Below are positions 34,578 through 42,315 of a stretch of DNA of 64,000 nt, piece after piece. Under the pieces are notes generated by a model. That model worked only from the letters and a program-made list of their open reading frames with translations. It did no database searches and was not told where the DNA came from. The stretch lies in the NCBI RefSeq assembly GCF_023197165.1, contig NZ_JALPRD010000007.1, forward strand, positions 62,001 through 126,000. The letters are read 5' to 3'. The translations under genes and the position numbers were made by a program. The DNA comes from Sphingopyxis sp. MSC1_008. Lineage in GTDB: Bacteria; Pseudomonadota; Alphaproteobacteria; Sphingomonadales; Sphingomonadaceae. Every line of letters begins with the position of its first letter. Position 1 is the stretch's first letter.

Positions 34578-34719
34578 AAATTCGCCTGCGACCAGGTCGC
34601 GGGCGGCATTAAGCCGGAAGGGTAGGCACCGATGCCCTCCCGGTTCTCCGACCAGGCGGTGCAAATATCACGCCGCGCCCGGCTGTTGGGCAGGGCGTTA
34701 TAATAGAGGGAAGAAGATT

Positions 34720-35505
34720 ATGAAGAAGATCCTTAGCGGCACCGTCGCCGCCATCGCGCTCATCGCAACGCCGGCCGTCGCTCAGACCAACCAGCGTCAT
34801 TATGCTGGTACGGTTGTGGGCATTCCTTACACTGCGACGAACCCGTCGACTGCGCCCAACCTGTTTTTCGGCCTTCCGATCCTGCCGTCGGACACGGCTC
34901 TGCTTGAGGCTGGTCTGCTGCTTGGCGTCGGCACCCGCTATCGTGCGCAGGCTGACGCTCCGAGCGACAGCGAAACGGCGACCCCGACCGTCGACGTCGT
35001 GTTCTCGCTGAGCGGCACCGTCAATCGCGACTGCTCGTTCTACGCCGGCAACAACTCGAACGCCCGCAACATCGATTTCGGTGTGATCGGTGTTCGCACC
35101 GGCGACAATGAAAACGTCAACTCGGCGTTCGAAATGGTTGGCGATGCAGAAGCCAACATCGACACGCTGACCGCCGGTTGCAACACCAACAATGTCGTCG
35201 AAATCAACAAGAACGACATCCGCGGCCTCGTGAACCTGAACCCGGGCGGTTATGACACCGACGAGTTCCAGGCGAACATCCCGTACGAAGTGACCGCTTC
35301 GTGGACCGGCGTTGCGCTGAACGCGCAGACCACCGGTTCGGCTCAGACGCTCAACGTTCCGTTGAACGGCAACGCCGGCCAGAAGCAGCAGGGTGCATGG
35401 CGTTCGCGCATGGACATCGACATCGTCGCTCCGGCCGTCACCAACAAGGGCCTGGTCGCTGGTTCGTACACCGGCACCACCACGCTGACGCTGCGCGCTC
35501 TCTAA
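34720..35505 (+). CDS. Pilin A, probable major pilus subunit
   Basis: 261 aa from the ATG at 34720 (GAGGGAAG upstream). Signal peptide MKKILSGTVAAIALIATPAVAQ. The mature protein starts TNQRHYA, followed by a variable segment to about residue 77. From residue 78 to the end (184 aa) it is identical to pilin B at the DNA level. Cys105 (NRDCSFYAG) and Cys154 (TAGCNTNN) should form the pilin disulfide; the end AGSYTGTTTLTLRAL is the last beta-strand. Codon use favours GCT/CGT/AAC-type codons more than neighbours, as in highly expressed genes. Lower GC than the flanking genes. Confidence 0.85.
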   Translation: MKKILSGTVAAIALIATPAVAQTNQRHYAGTVVGIPYTATNPSTAPNLFFGLPILPSDTALLEAGLLLGVGTRYRAQADAPSDSETATPTVDVVFSLSGTVNRDCSFYAGNNSNARNIDFGVIGVRTGDNENVNSAFEMVGDAEANIDTLTAGCNTNNVVEINKNDIRGLVNLNPGGYDTDEFQANIPYEVTASWTGVALNAQTTGSAQTLNVPLNGNAGQKQQGAWRSRMDIDIVAPAVTNKGLVAGSYTGTTTLTLRAL

Positions 35506-35513
35506 GAGCGGGC
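34951..35513 (+). repeat. Exact 563-bp direct repeat, copy 1 (pilin A 3' half)
   Basis: Identical to 35835-36397 over its whole length (offset 884), from the codon for Ala78 through the stop and 8 nt beyond. Upstream sequence diverges abruptly. Such perfect identity indicates very recent duplication or ongoing gene conversion. Confidence 0.95.
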
Positions 35514-35523
35514 CGTCAATGAA

Positions 35524-35553
35524 GGCCGGGACGGCAAGTATGCTGTCCCGGCC
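35524..35553 (+). terminator. Stable hairpin between the two pilin genes
   Basis: GGCCGGGAC (35524-35532) pairs with GTCCCGGCC (35545-35553), 9 bp perfect with a 12-nt loop. Only a weak CATTATCTT follows, so partial termination or 3'-end protection of the pilin A mRNA is more likely than full termination. Confidence 0.6.
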
Positions 35554-35612
35554 CCATTATCTTCGGAATCATCCCCGCCAGGTTGTGTTTCCGGTTTAAG
35601 TAAGGGAATATC

Positions 35613-36389
35613 ATGAAGAATTTTCTTCGCATCGCTCTCGTTTCGACGGCGCTTGTGTCAATGGCTGGCGCCGCTCAGGCCCAGACCAACCAGCGCCACT
35701 ATGCGAGTTCCGCTTCGATCAACGGCAACGTAACCTCTTACGAAGCCAGCTCGCCCAGCGATAACTCGGCTGAGCCCGTGCTCGCCGCTGGCGCCGCTTT
35801 GGCCATTCCGCTTGGCACGCGCTACACGGCAATTGCTGACGCTCCGAGCGACAGCGAAACGGCGACCCCGACCGTCGACGTCGTGTTCTCGCTGAGCGGC
35901 ACCGTCAATCGCGACTGCTCGTTCTACGCCGGCAACAACTCGAACGCCCGCAACATCGATTTCGGTGTGATCGGTGTTCGCACCGGCGACAATGAAAACG
36001 TCAACTCGGCGTTCGAAATGGTTGGCGATGCAGAAGCCAACATCGACACGCTGACCGCCGGTTGCAACACCAACAATGTCGTCGAAATCAACAAGAACGA
36101 CATCCGCGGCCTCGTGAACCTGAACCCGGGCGGTTATGACACCGACGAGTTCCAGGCGAACATCCCGTACGAAGTGACCGCTTCGTGGACCGGCGTTGCG
36201 CTGAACGCGCAGACCACCGGTTCGGCTCAGACGCTCAACGTTCCGTTGAACGGCAACGCCGGCCAGAAGCAGCAGGGTGCATGGCGTTCGCGCATGGACA
36301 TCGACATCGTCGCTCCGGCCGTCACCAACAAGGGCCTGGTCGCTGGTTCGTACACCGGCACCACCACGCTGACGCTGCGCGCTCTCTAA
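35613..36389 (+). CDS. Pilin B, near-duplicate of pilin A with a different N-terminal segment
   Basis: 258 aa. Signal peptide MKNFLRIALVSTALVSMAGA then AQAQTNQRHYA, as in pilin A. Residues about 32-72 differ from pilin A in sequence and length. Residues 75-258 are identical to pilin A 78-261, including both cysteines and the terminal strand. AAGGGA lies upstream of the ATG. Together with pilin A it suggests a constant polymerisation module carrying interchangeable N-terminal surface segments. Strong hairpin with T-run after the stop. Confidence 0.85.
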   Translation: MKNFLRIALVSTALVSMAGAAQAQTNQRHYASSASINGNVTSYEASSPSDNSAEPVLAAGAALAIPLGTRYTAIADAPSDSETATPTVDVVFSLSGTVNRDCSFYAGNNSNARNIDFGVIGVRTGDNENVNSAFEMVGDAEANIDTLTAGCNTNNVVEINKNDIRGLVNLNPGGYDTDEFQANIPYEVTASWTGVALNAQTTGSAQTLNVPLNGNAGQKQQGAWRSRMDIDIVAPAVTNKGLVAGSYTGTTTLTLRAL

Positions 36390-36397
36390 GAGCGGGC
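35835..36397 (+). repeat. Exact 563-bp direct repeat, copy 2 (pilin B 3' half)
   Basis: Second copy of 34951-35513. Identity starts at the codon for Ala75 of pilin B and ends 8 nt after the stop, where GGGCC in copy 1 becomes GGGCA here. Confidence 0.95.
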
Positions 36398-36405
36398 AGT
36401 AAAAG

Positions 36406-36438
36406 GAAAGGGGAAAGAGCGATCTTTCCCCTTTCTTT
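36406..36438 (+). terminator. Intrinsic terminator or attenuator after pilin B
   Basis: 13-bp perfect stem (36406-36418 with 36423-36435) closed by a GCGA tetraloop and followed by TTTAT. It lies between the pilin genes and the chaperone gene, so it probably limits read-through and sets a high pilin-to-chaperone/usher ratio. Confidence 0.75.
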
Positions 36439-36483
36439 ATGATTTGATGGAATTATGCCGGTGACGGCAGGGGGTAGGGTATC

Positions 36484-37287
36484 ATGACAGCTTGGGCGAT
36501 GATGAAGCGTCATGCGCGCGCGTTATTGACGGCGCTCGCCGCACTGGCAGTGCTCGTAACCCCGGCGCTCGCGATGCGCGTCTCGCCGATGGTTGTCGAA
36601 ATGGAATCGCGCGGCACCAACGCGGTGGCGCGGATCGAGGTCCAGAATATCAATCCCGGCAATCTGGCGTTCCAGACCCGCGTTTTCCGGATGGAAATCG
36701 ACAAGGACGGGAATATCGTCGAAACCCCCGCCGACCAGGATTTCCTGATTTTCCCGCCGCAGGGCGTTTTGCCCGCGGGCGGACGGCAAGTCGTTCGTCT
36801 GCAATGGGTAGGCGGCGGCGAATTGGCGGCATCGCAAGCCTATTATGTCTCGGTCGAGCAATTGCCCGTTGCCTTTGAGCCCGGCTCCGCCGACGCGCTC
36901 GGCGCGCAAGTGCAGGTGCTATACAATATGCGCGCGCTGGTCGTGGTGGCGCCTCCCGGCGCTAAGCCCGACGTCAAGGCGGCGACGGTCAAGCAGGTCA
37001 TGTATCAACCCCCCGCGCCGCCGGGATCGAAAGAATTGCCGCCGATGCAGGACGGGGTGGAAATCACCCTGCGCAACGACGGCCGCCGTCATGCGATGAT
37101 GGCAAACTTCGGCTGGCAGCTCGAAGGCACCGGCACCGATGGCAAATGGCTGCGCGTCGATATTTCGCCCGAGGAACTCAATCGGGCGGTCGGCACCGGC
37201 TATGTGCCCGCCCAAGGCGAGCGCGCTTTTCGTGTGCCCGTTCCCGGCTTTGGCCCCGGACCGATCAAGCTGTCGTTCAAGCAGTGA
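36484..37287 (+). CDS. Periplasmic pilus chaperone (PapD-like)
   Basis: 267 aa. Signal peptide within residues 1-30 (ARALLTALAALAVLVTPALA). Two immunoglobulin-like domains: the first with RVSPMVVEMESRGTNAVARI and DFLIFPPQGVLPAGGRQVVRL (in pieces: IFPPQGVLPAGGRQVVR), where the P-x2-x-L-x-G-x2-Q-x-V-R motif is the chaperone signature. SQAYYVSVEQLPV precedes the second domain. It caps pilin subunits by donor-strand complementation and delivers them to the usher. Start at 36484 with TAGGGT upstream; later Met6/Met7 are alternatives. Its stop overlaps the usher GTG (GTGA). Confidence 0.92.
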   Translation: MTAWAMMKRHARALLTALAALAVLVTPALAMRVSPMVVEMESRGTNAVARIEVQNINPGNLAFQTRVFRMEIDKDGNIVETPADQDFLIFPPQGVLPAGGRQVVRLQWVGGGELAASQAYYVSVEQLPVAFEPGSADALGAQVQVLYNMRALVVVAPPGAKPDVKAATVKQVMYQPPAPPGSKELPPMQDGVEITLRNDGRRHAMMANFGWQLEGTGTDGKWLRVDISPEELNRAVGTGYVPAQGERAFRVPVPGFGPGPIKLSFKQ

Positions 37288-39908
37288 GGATCGGGTTCGC
37301 TCTGAGCACGGTGGCGCTGTCGGCGCTGTGTGCGAGCACGGCGGCGGCGCAGGTATCGATTCCGCTGCCGCAGAACCCGCGCCCGTCGCCCGTTCAGGAT
37401 CCGGGCGCCCCGACCACCATTCCGTTGCCGGGGACCCAGATCCCGCCAATCCCGGCGCCGACGCCGGTCATGCCGCAGCTCCCGATCGGCGCGCATGGAC
37501 GCCCGGATATCAACCCGTACGACCGCGACATCGAAATGACGGTGCCGCTGACCTTCCAGAGCAGCAGTCTCGGCGATATTCCGATGTTGCTCACCGCGGA
37601 CGATCGTTTCCTGCTCGAATCGGCGACCTTCGTGCGGCTGATGCAGCCCGTTCTTAACGAGACGGCCCATGCCGAACTGTCGTCGCGTCTGGCGTCGCTT
37701 CCCAATTTCGGCCCCGACGATCTGGGCAAGACGGGCGTTCAGCTAACCTACGACCCCAGCACCCTGGCGGTCGTCGTCGTCGAGGTGTCTGCCGAACAGC
37801 GCGCGATCAAGGATATTTTCGCGCCGCCGCGCGAAGACGCCAACGACGTGACGTTACAGCCCGCGGGATTTTCGGCCTTCCTGAACCTCAGCGCTATCCA
37901 GAGCTATATCTGGGAAGGCAATCAGGCCGGTCTGCCGACGATCAACTTCGACGGGGCGGTGCGGCTCGGAAAATTCGTGTTCGAAGGCGACGCGCAGGTT
38001 GGGCAGCAGTTCGGCCTGGGCGGGGATTCGTACAAATTCACGCGCAACTATGCGCGCCTCGTCTATGATCAGCCCGAGGCGTATCGGCGCTGGTTCCTCG
38101 GCGATCTCGACCCCGAAATTCGTGGTCAGCAATCCTTCGTCGAAATGGGCGGCGTTGGCGTGCTGCGCCAGCGGCGGCGCTTCAATAGTTTTCGTTCGGC
38201 GATCCTTCAGTCGAACCGCCAGCTCGTCCTGCAACGCGAATCGACCGTCCGCTTCCTGCGCAACGGGTCGCTTTATCGCGAGGTTCGTCTCCAGCCGGGC
38301 CGCTACGATTTCAGCTCACTGCCGCTGGTCGCGGGCAGCAACGATGTCGATATCCAGGTCACCGACAACAGCGGCGCCGTCCAGAACCTCTCCTATCAGC
38401 AATATCTCGACCCGATCGACCTCGATCCGGGCGATTATGAATATGGCGCCTTTTTCGGGCCGACCAGCAGCACATTTGGCGGTGCGCCCGATTATCGCGG
38501 TCCGGTTGCCTTCTCGGGCTTCTTCCGCAAGGCGTTCCTCAATCGCCCCGCGATCGGGGTCGGTTTGCAGGCCAGCAAGGACGTCCAGACGCTGACCGGG
38601 CAGACCCAGTTCGTCCTGCCCAACGGCGGCCGCCTGCTGCTCGATGCTGGCGGCAGCCACTCGAAAACCGCTGGCGAGGGCTTTGCCGGCGGCGTCAGCT
38701 ATGAACATTTCATCGACCGCGAAGGACTCTCGGACAGCTTCACTTTGCGCGCCGACTATCTGTCGCCCAAATTTGCGACGCTCGGCAATATCGACGGGGT
38801 CAACACGACGTCGGCGACGATAACGGGACAATATTCGCGGCAATTCACCATGCGCTTGACCGCGACCGCGTCGGCTTCCTACCTCAAGGGGCGCGGCGCG
38901 CTCGGCGACAGTTATCGCGCCGGGGTTACCGGCTTTTATCGGGTCGACCGGCAATGGACGATCCGCGCCGGGGTCGACTATGCCAAATTTCCGTCGGCCT
39001 TTTCGCGCGGCAACGGGGTCAGCTTCAACGTCGGCGTCGTGTTCCAGCCCGATTATCGCCGCCGCGCCGAGGCGCGCTACGAAAGCCGCGACAATCTGGG
39101 CGAGCTGTCCTACAACCAGAGCGGCCTCAACCAGCTCAACAGCGTCGGTTTCGGCGGCGTCGTCACCCGCGACGACAACAGCGCGCGCGCGCTCGGCTAT
39201 GCGACCTATTCGGCCAACCGCTTCGATGCATCGATCAGCCACGCGACGTTCGGGCCCAGCCTGTCCAATGTCGCGGAGCTCAATGCGACGACGGTCCGCG
39301 TCGGGACGTCGCTGGCCTTTGCCGACGGCAGCTTCGGTATCGGGCGGCGCATCAACGACAGCTTCATGCTGCTCTCGCCGCACAAGAATCTGGGCAAGCG
39401 CAGCGTCGTTGCCGGACAGTCGCTCGCCGAGAATAATTATATCAGCAAGAGCGGCGCGCTGGGGGCGGCGGTCAACAATTTCCTCGGCTCCTACGCCACC
39501 CAGTCGGTGCAATATGATGTCGAGGATCCGCCGACGGGCTACGACACCGGCCCCGGCGTGTTCCGCGTCCATCCGCCCTACAAGAGCGGCTATGCGGCGC
39601 GCATCGGCACCGATGCCTTTGCCAGCGTGATGGGCACGTTGATCCTCGCGCCCGAAAAGCCCGTGTCGCTGATCGGCGGCCGCGTGACATTGCTCGACGT
39701 CAAGGACGCCGAAAGCCCCAAGCCGATTCCGTTCTTCACCAATTCGGTCGGACGCTTCGCGATCACCAATCTGCTGCCGGGCCGCCGCTATCTGGTGGAA
39801 ACCTATGGCCCCAATGGCACGATCGACCGGAGTTTCGAATTCACAGTACCTGCGGACACCGATGGTCTATTGAACCTTGGCACCGTTCGCCCCGGTACGA
39901 AAAACTAG
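37284..39908 (+). CDS. Outer-membrane pilus usher
   Basis: 874 aa from a GTG at 37284 that overlaps the chaperone TGA; the longer upstream frame lies inside the chaperone gene and is not credible. Signal peptide VRIGFALSTVALSALCASTAAA. A proline-rich stretch of about 45 residues (IPLPGTQIPPIPAPTPVMPQ) precedes the N-terminal domain (IEMTVPLTFQSSSLGDIPML). The beta-barrel follows with YRRWFLGDLDPEIRGQQSF, VRFLRNGSLYREVRLQPGRY, YDFSSLPLVAGSNDVDIQV and the usher-typical FFGPTSSTFG. The C-terminal domain resembles a carboxypeptidase-regulatory fold (FFTNSVGRFAITNLLPGRRY). Secretes and assembles the pilins encoded upstream. Confidence 0.92.
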   Translation: MRIGFALSTVALSALCASTAAAQVSIPLPQNPRPSPVQDPGAPTTIPLPGTQIPPIPAPTPVMPQLPIGAHGRPDINPYDRDIEMTVPLTFQSSSLGDIPMLLTADDRFLLESATFVRLMQPVLNETAHAELSSRLASLPNFGPDDLGKTGVQLTYDPSTLAVVVVEVSAEQRAIKDIFAPPREDANDVTLQPAGFSAFLNLSAIQSYIWEGNQAGLPTINFDGAVRLGKFVFEGDAQVGQQFGLGGDSYKFTRNYARLVYDQPEAYRRWFLGDLDPEIRGQQSFVEMGGVGVLRQRRRFNSFRSAILQSNRQLVLQRESTVRFLRNGSLYREVRLQPGRYDFSSLPLVAGSNDVDIQVTDNSGAVQNLSYQQYLDPIDLDPGDYEYGAFFGPTSSTFGGAPDYRGPVAFSGFFRKAFLNRPAIGVGLQASKDVQTLTGQTQFVLPNGGRLLLDAGGSHSKTAGEGFAGGVSYEHFIDREGLSDSFTLRADYLSPKFATLGNIDGVNTTSATITGQYSRQFTMRLTATASASYLKGRGALGDSYRAGVTGFYRVDRQWTIRAGVDYAKFPSAFSRGNGVSFNVGVVFQPDYRRRAEARYESRDNLGELSYNQSGLNQLNSVGFGGVVTRDDNSARALGYATYSANRFDASISHATFGPSLSNVAELNATTVRVGTSLAFADGSFGIGRRINDSFMLLSPHKNLGKRSVVAGQSLAENNYISKSGALGAAVNNFLGSYATQSVQYDVEDPPTGYDTGPGVFRVHPPYKSGYAARIGTDAFASVMGTLILAPEKPVSLIGGRVTLLDVKDAESPKPIPFFTNSVGRFAITNLLPGRRYLVETYGPNGTIDRSFEFTVPADTDGLLNLGTVRPGTKN

Positions 39909-39916
39909 GAGGCATT

Positions 39917-40834
39917 ATGCTGCGCCATACCCTGTTCCTCGCCGCGGCCTTCCTCGCTGTGCCGCTTCACGCGCAGGCCCCGGCGCCGGGTGCCAACATC
40001 CGCGGCGCCGATTGCCTTATCCGTGCCAACGCGACGCCGACAAGCTGGCTGATCCAGGGTTATGATCCGTTCGACAGCGCGATTCCCGAAGGCACGTTCG
40101 GGGTCACCTTCGTCAACGAAGGCACGGCCGAATGCCGTTTCACCCCGACCTTCGAACTGAGCCAGCCGCCCTTTGGCCTGTCGAAGGGCACGGGCAAACC
40201 GATCGGCTATGCCTTGCTCAACCTGACCGATACGCAGGACGTGACGCCGCGTGTCGGGCGGACGCAGCGCAGCCCGTCGCAGCGGATGCTGACCCTCGGC
40301 GCCAACGCATCGCGCACCTTGCTCTTCAAGCTCGTCGCCGATCCCGACGATGTGAAGGAATCGGGCACCTTTACCCAGGACGTGACGCTGGAAGCGCAGG
40401 ACGGCAATTTCCGCTCGCTCGGCGGCACGCGCATCGTCCTTGGCATCGATGTCCTGCCTTCGGCGCGGATCGGCCTCGCCGGTGCCTATACGATGAGCGA
40501 CGGGCATGCAGTCGTCGATCTCGGCGAACTGCGGCCCGGTGTCGCGCCGGTGCCGCTCCAGCTTCGCGTCGCCAGCACGGGTTCCTATGACCTCAGCGTC
40601 ACGTCGGTCAATTCGGGCCGCCTGCGTCTCGGTTCGAGCGAATGGTATGTACCCTACAGCCTCGCGATCGGCGGAAATTCGGTCAATCTGACGGGCATCC
40701 GCACGATATCGGGTTCGACGAACGGCAACCTCCGCCGCGACGCGCTGCCCATCCAGTTCCTGATCGGCAACACGTCCGATCGCCGCGCGGGCGTTTACAG
40801 CGATGTGATCTCGATCGCGGTGACCGCACGCTGA
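39917..40834 (+). CDS. Putative pilus tip protein / adhesin
   Basis: 305 aa, 8 nt after the usher stop with AGGAGG ahead of the ATG. Signal peptide MLRHTLFLAAAFLAVPLHAQ. Two parts: residues about 25-165 with CLIRANATP, FNEGTAECRF-like residues (VNEGTAECRFTPTF) and FTQDVTLEAQDG; and a C-terminal beta domain (VDLGELRPGVAPVPLQLRVA; SYDLSVTSVNSGRLRLG) ending YSDVISIAVTAR, a pilin-like closing strand. The position after the usher and the two-domain layout fit a tip subunit; receptor unknown. No homology to a named adhesin recognised. Confidence 0.68.
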   Translation: MLRHTLFLAAAFLAVPLHAQAPAPGANIRGADCLIRANATPTSWLIQGYDPFDSAIPEGTFGVTFVNEGTAECRFTPTFELSQPPFGLSKGTGKPIGYALLNLTDTQDVTPRVGRTQRSPSQRMLTLGANASRTLLFKLVADPDDVKESGTFTQDVTLEAQDGNFRSLGGTRIVLGIDVLPSARIGLAGAYTMSDGHAVVDLGELRPGVAPVPLQLRVASTGSYDLSVTSVNSGRLRLGSSEWYVPYSLAIGGNSVNLTGIRTISGSTNGNLRRDALPIQFLIGNTSDRRAGVYSDVISIAVTAR

Positions 40835-40944
40835 CGCGCCCTTTTCGGCCGCGTCTTCCGGCGGCGCGCCTTAACTGAATGTTAGATTTGCGAGCCTAAA
40901 CAATCATCCAACAGCTTCGGCCTACAGGCGGAAAGGTTTGGCGG

Positions 40945-41358
40945 ATGATTAGGAAATTCTCGCTCGGCGTTGCGAGCTTCGTGCTCGTTGTGGCACCGAC
41001 GACCGCCATGGCGGCGACGTTCGGATTCAACCTCAGCCTGATGGTTCCCGTGCATTGCACGGTGCAGCATCAGGCGACGGGATTCGGCGCGATCAGCGGC
41101 AATGCCGTGTCGCTCGGCAGCTTCCGCGAATATTGCAATGCGCCGACGGGCTATGATCTGGTGATCAACTATGCGCCGGGCTCGCTGGAAGGCGCGCGGA
41201 TCATCGCCGGAAATGACGAGATCGTCCTCAACGGCTCGGGCCGTGCGGTGCTCAGCCGCGCGACCGGCCCGCGGGTCAGGGAACGGCCCATCGCGGCGGT
41301 TCCCGGCGAGCAGGGTTTCGATACCGATCGCTTCGAACTGACGATCATTCCGACCTGA
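40945..41358 (+). CDS. Small SCPU-like pilin
   Basis: 137 aa. Signal peptide MIRKFSLGVASFVLVVAPTTAMA. The short beta-rich mature domain has Cys38 (VPVHCTVQ) and Cys64 (REYCNAP), spaced as in SCPU-type pilins, and ends DRFELTIIPT. Likely an anchor, terminator or alternative tip subunit. Separated from the tip gene by 110 nt, perhaps with its own promoter. A terminator follows at 41385. Confidence 0.75.
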   Translation: MIRKFSLGVASFVLVVAPTTAMAATFGFNLSLMVPVHCTVQHQATGFGAISGNAVSLGSFREYCNAPTGYDLVINYAPGSLEGARIIAGNDEIVLNGSGRAVLSRATGPRVRERPIAAVPGEQGFDTDRFELTIIPT

Positions 41359-41384
41359 CGCCAACCAGATTGCGGCGATCACTT

Positions 41385-41412
41385 AACCCTTCGGCGACGT
41401 CGGAGGGTTTTG
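41385..41412. terminator. Terminator at the end of the pilus locus
   Basis: AACCCTTCG (41385-41393) pairs with CGGAGGGTT (41401-41409), 9 bp with one G-U, 7-nt loop, then TTT. It lies between the last pilin gene and the convergent PilZ-XRE gene and could work in both directions. Confidence 0.7.
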
Positions 41413-41430
41413 TGTTGTGCGGCCGTCGGG

Positions 41431-42108
41431 TTACATCTCGATCGTGAATTTAATGTTGTCCGGGCTGACGCCCGCTGCCTTGGCGATTTGCGCCTTGGCC
41501 CGCGCGACCAGTTCGCGCAGATTTTCGGCGTCGTCAAAGCCGAGGAGTTCGGTGACTTCGACACCGAGCGCGACCGACAAGGCTTCGATGCGGCCGGCCT
41601 TGGGCCGCGCCTTGTCGAGCTCCCAGGCGGAAATCGATGGCTCGCTGACCCCCAGATGGGCGGCGAGTTGTCCCTGAGTCAGTTCGCTTGCCGTTCGCAG
41701 CCGCTGCAGGCGGACGCCGAAGCTTTCCGCGGCGGCCGCGTGCTGCTCGTCGGGCGCGGCCGCATCGGGGCCGACCACGCTTCGCAACTGCGCGGCGCTG
41801 AGCGTTGCGGGCGAGATCGGCCTTTCGAACTGGCATCCGGCGATGCCGTCGCTGGTCCAGATTACGCGCGTCGCGGTTTTGCCGCTGTGCGGCAGATTGA
41901 CCTCGACGATCTCGCCGATCTCGAGCGGCACTTTGCTTTCGACGAGCATGCCGGTGGCGGAAATATTGTGGACCAGCGCCTCGATTTCAGCACCCGTCGC
42001 CTTCGATCCGTGGAGCGGAAGCCGCAATTGGCGGCGCGATGCGCGGCCATTTCCGGCCGATCGCGGACTGTTATCGAGATACACCGTCATCGCCATGCGC
42101 GCATCCAT
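41431..42108 (-). CDS. PilZ-XRE fusion regulator 2, paralogue of the 32849 gene
   Basis: About 225 aa if started at the ATG at 42108 (MDARMAMTV); 42096 and 42090 are alternatives, and the open frame reaches 42225 without support. The PilZ domain has RRQLR (RxxxR) and NISATG. Linker PATLSAAQLRS matches ALSAAQLRN of the first paralogue. The XRE HTH reads RLRTASELTQGQLAAHLGVS then EPSISAWELDKARPKAGRIE. The tail ends AGVSPDNIKFTIEM, closely matching the first paralogue's end. It sits convergent to the pilus locus and divergent from the GGDEF-EAL gene, so it may control either promoter. Confidence 0.9.
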   Translation of the reverse strand: MDARMAMTVYLDNSPRSAGNGRASRRQLRLPLHGSKATGAEIEALVHNISATGMLVESKVPLEIGEIVEVNLPHSGKTATRVIWTSDGIAGCQFERPISPATLSAAQLRSVVGPDAAAPDEQHAAAAESFGVRLQRLRTASELTQGQLAAHLGVSEPSISAWELDKARPKAGRIEALSVALGVEVTELLGFDDAENLRELVARAKAQIAKAAGVSPDNIKFTIEM

Positions 42109-42315
42109 CGCGGGCCCGATTAACATCTGGCTTCGCCAAACGGTTAATAGGACGGCGCGCGCGAAAGTCACGCGGACCGCCCCGCGCCGCGGGCGGGCGG
42201 TGCCGGCAACGTCCTCAAATGGCACGGTTTCCGGAAAACCCTTAGATATTTACACTATCGCAATTCCTTGTCGGCATAGCGGCCGGAGTGTGGGATCAGG
42301 TGAAGAGTTTGTTTG

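Noticed and set aside
34699..34704. Perfect TATAAT before pilin A.
   Set aside because: It is only 15 nt from the ATG and has no -35 partner; a start from it would leave almost no leader and exclude the ribosome-binding site.
34951..36397. The identical pilin halves as proof of phase variation.
   Set aside because: Identity alone shows recent duplication or conversion; no silent cassettes, inversion sites or repeats tracts are in the window, so it is kept as a hypothesis only.
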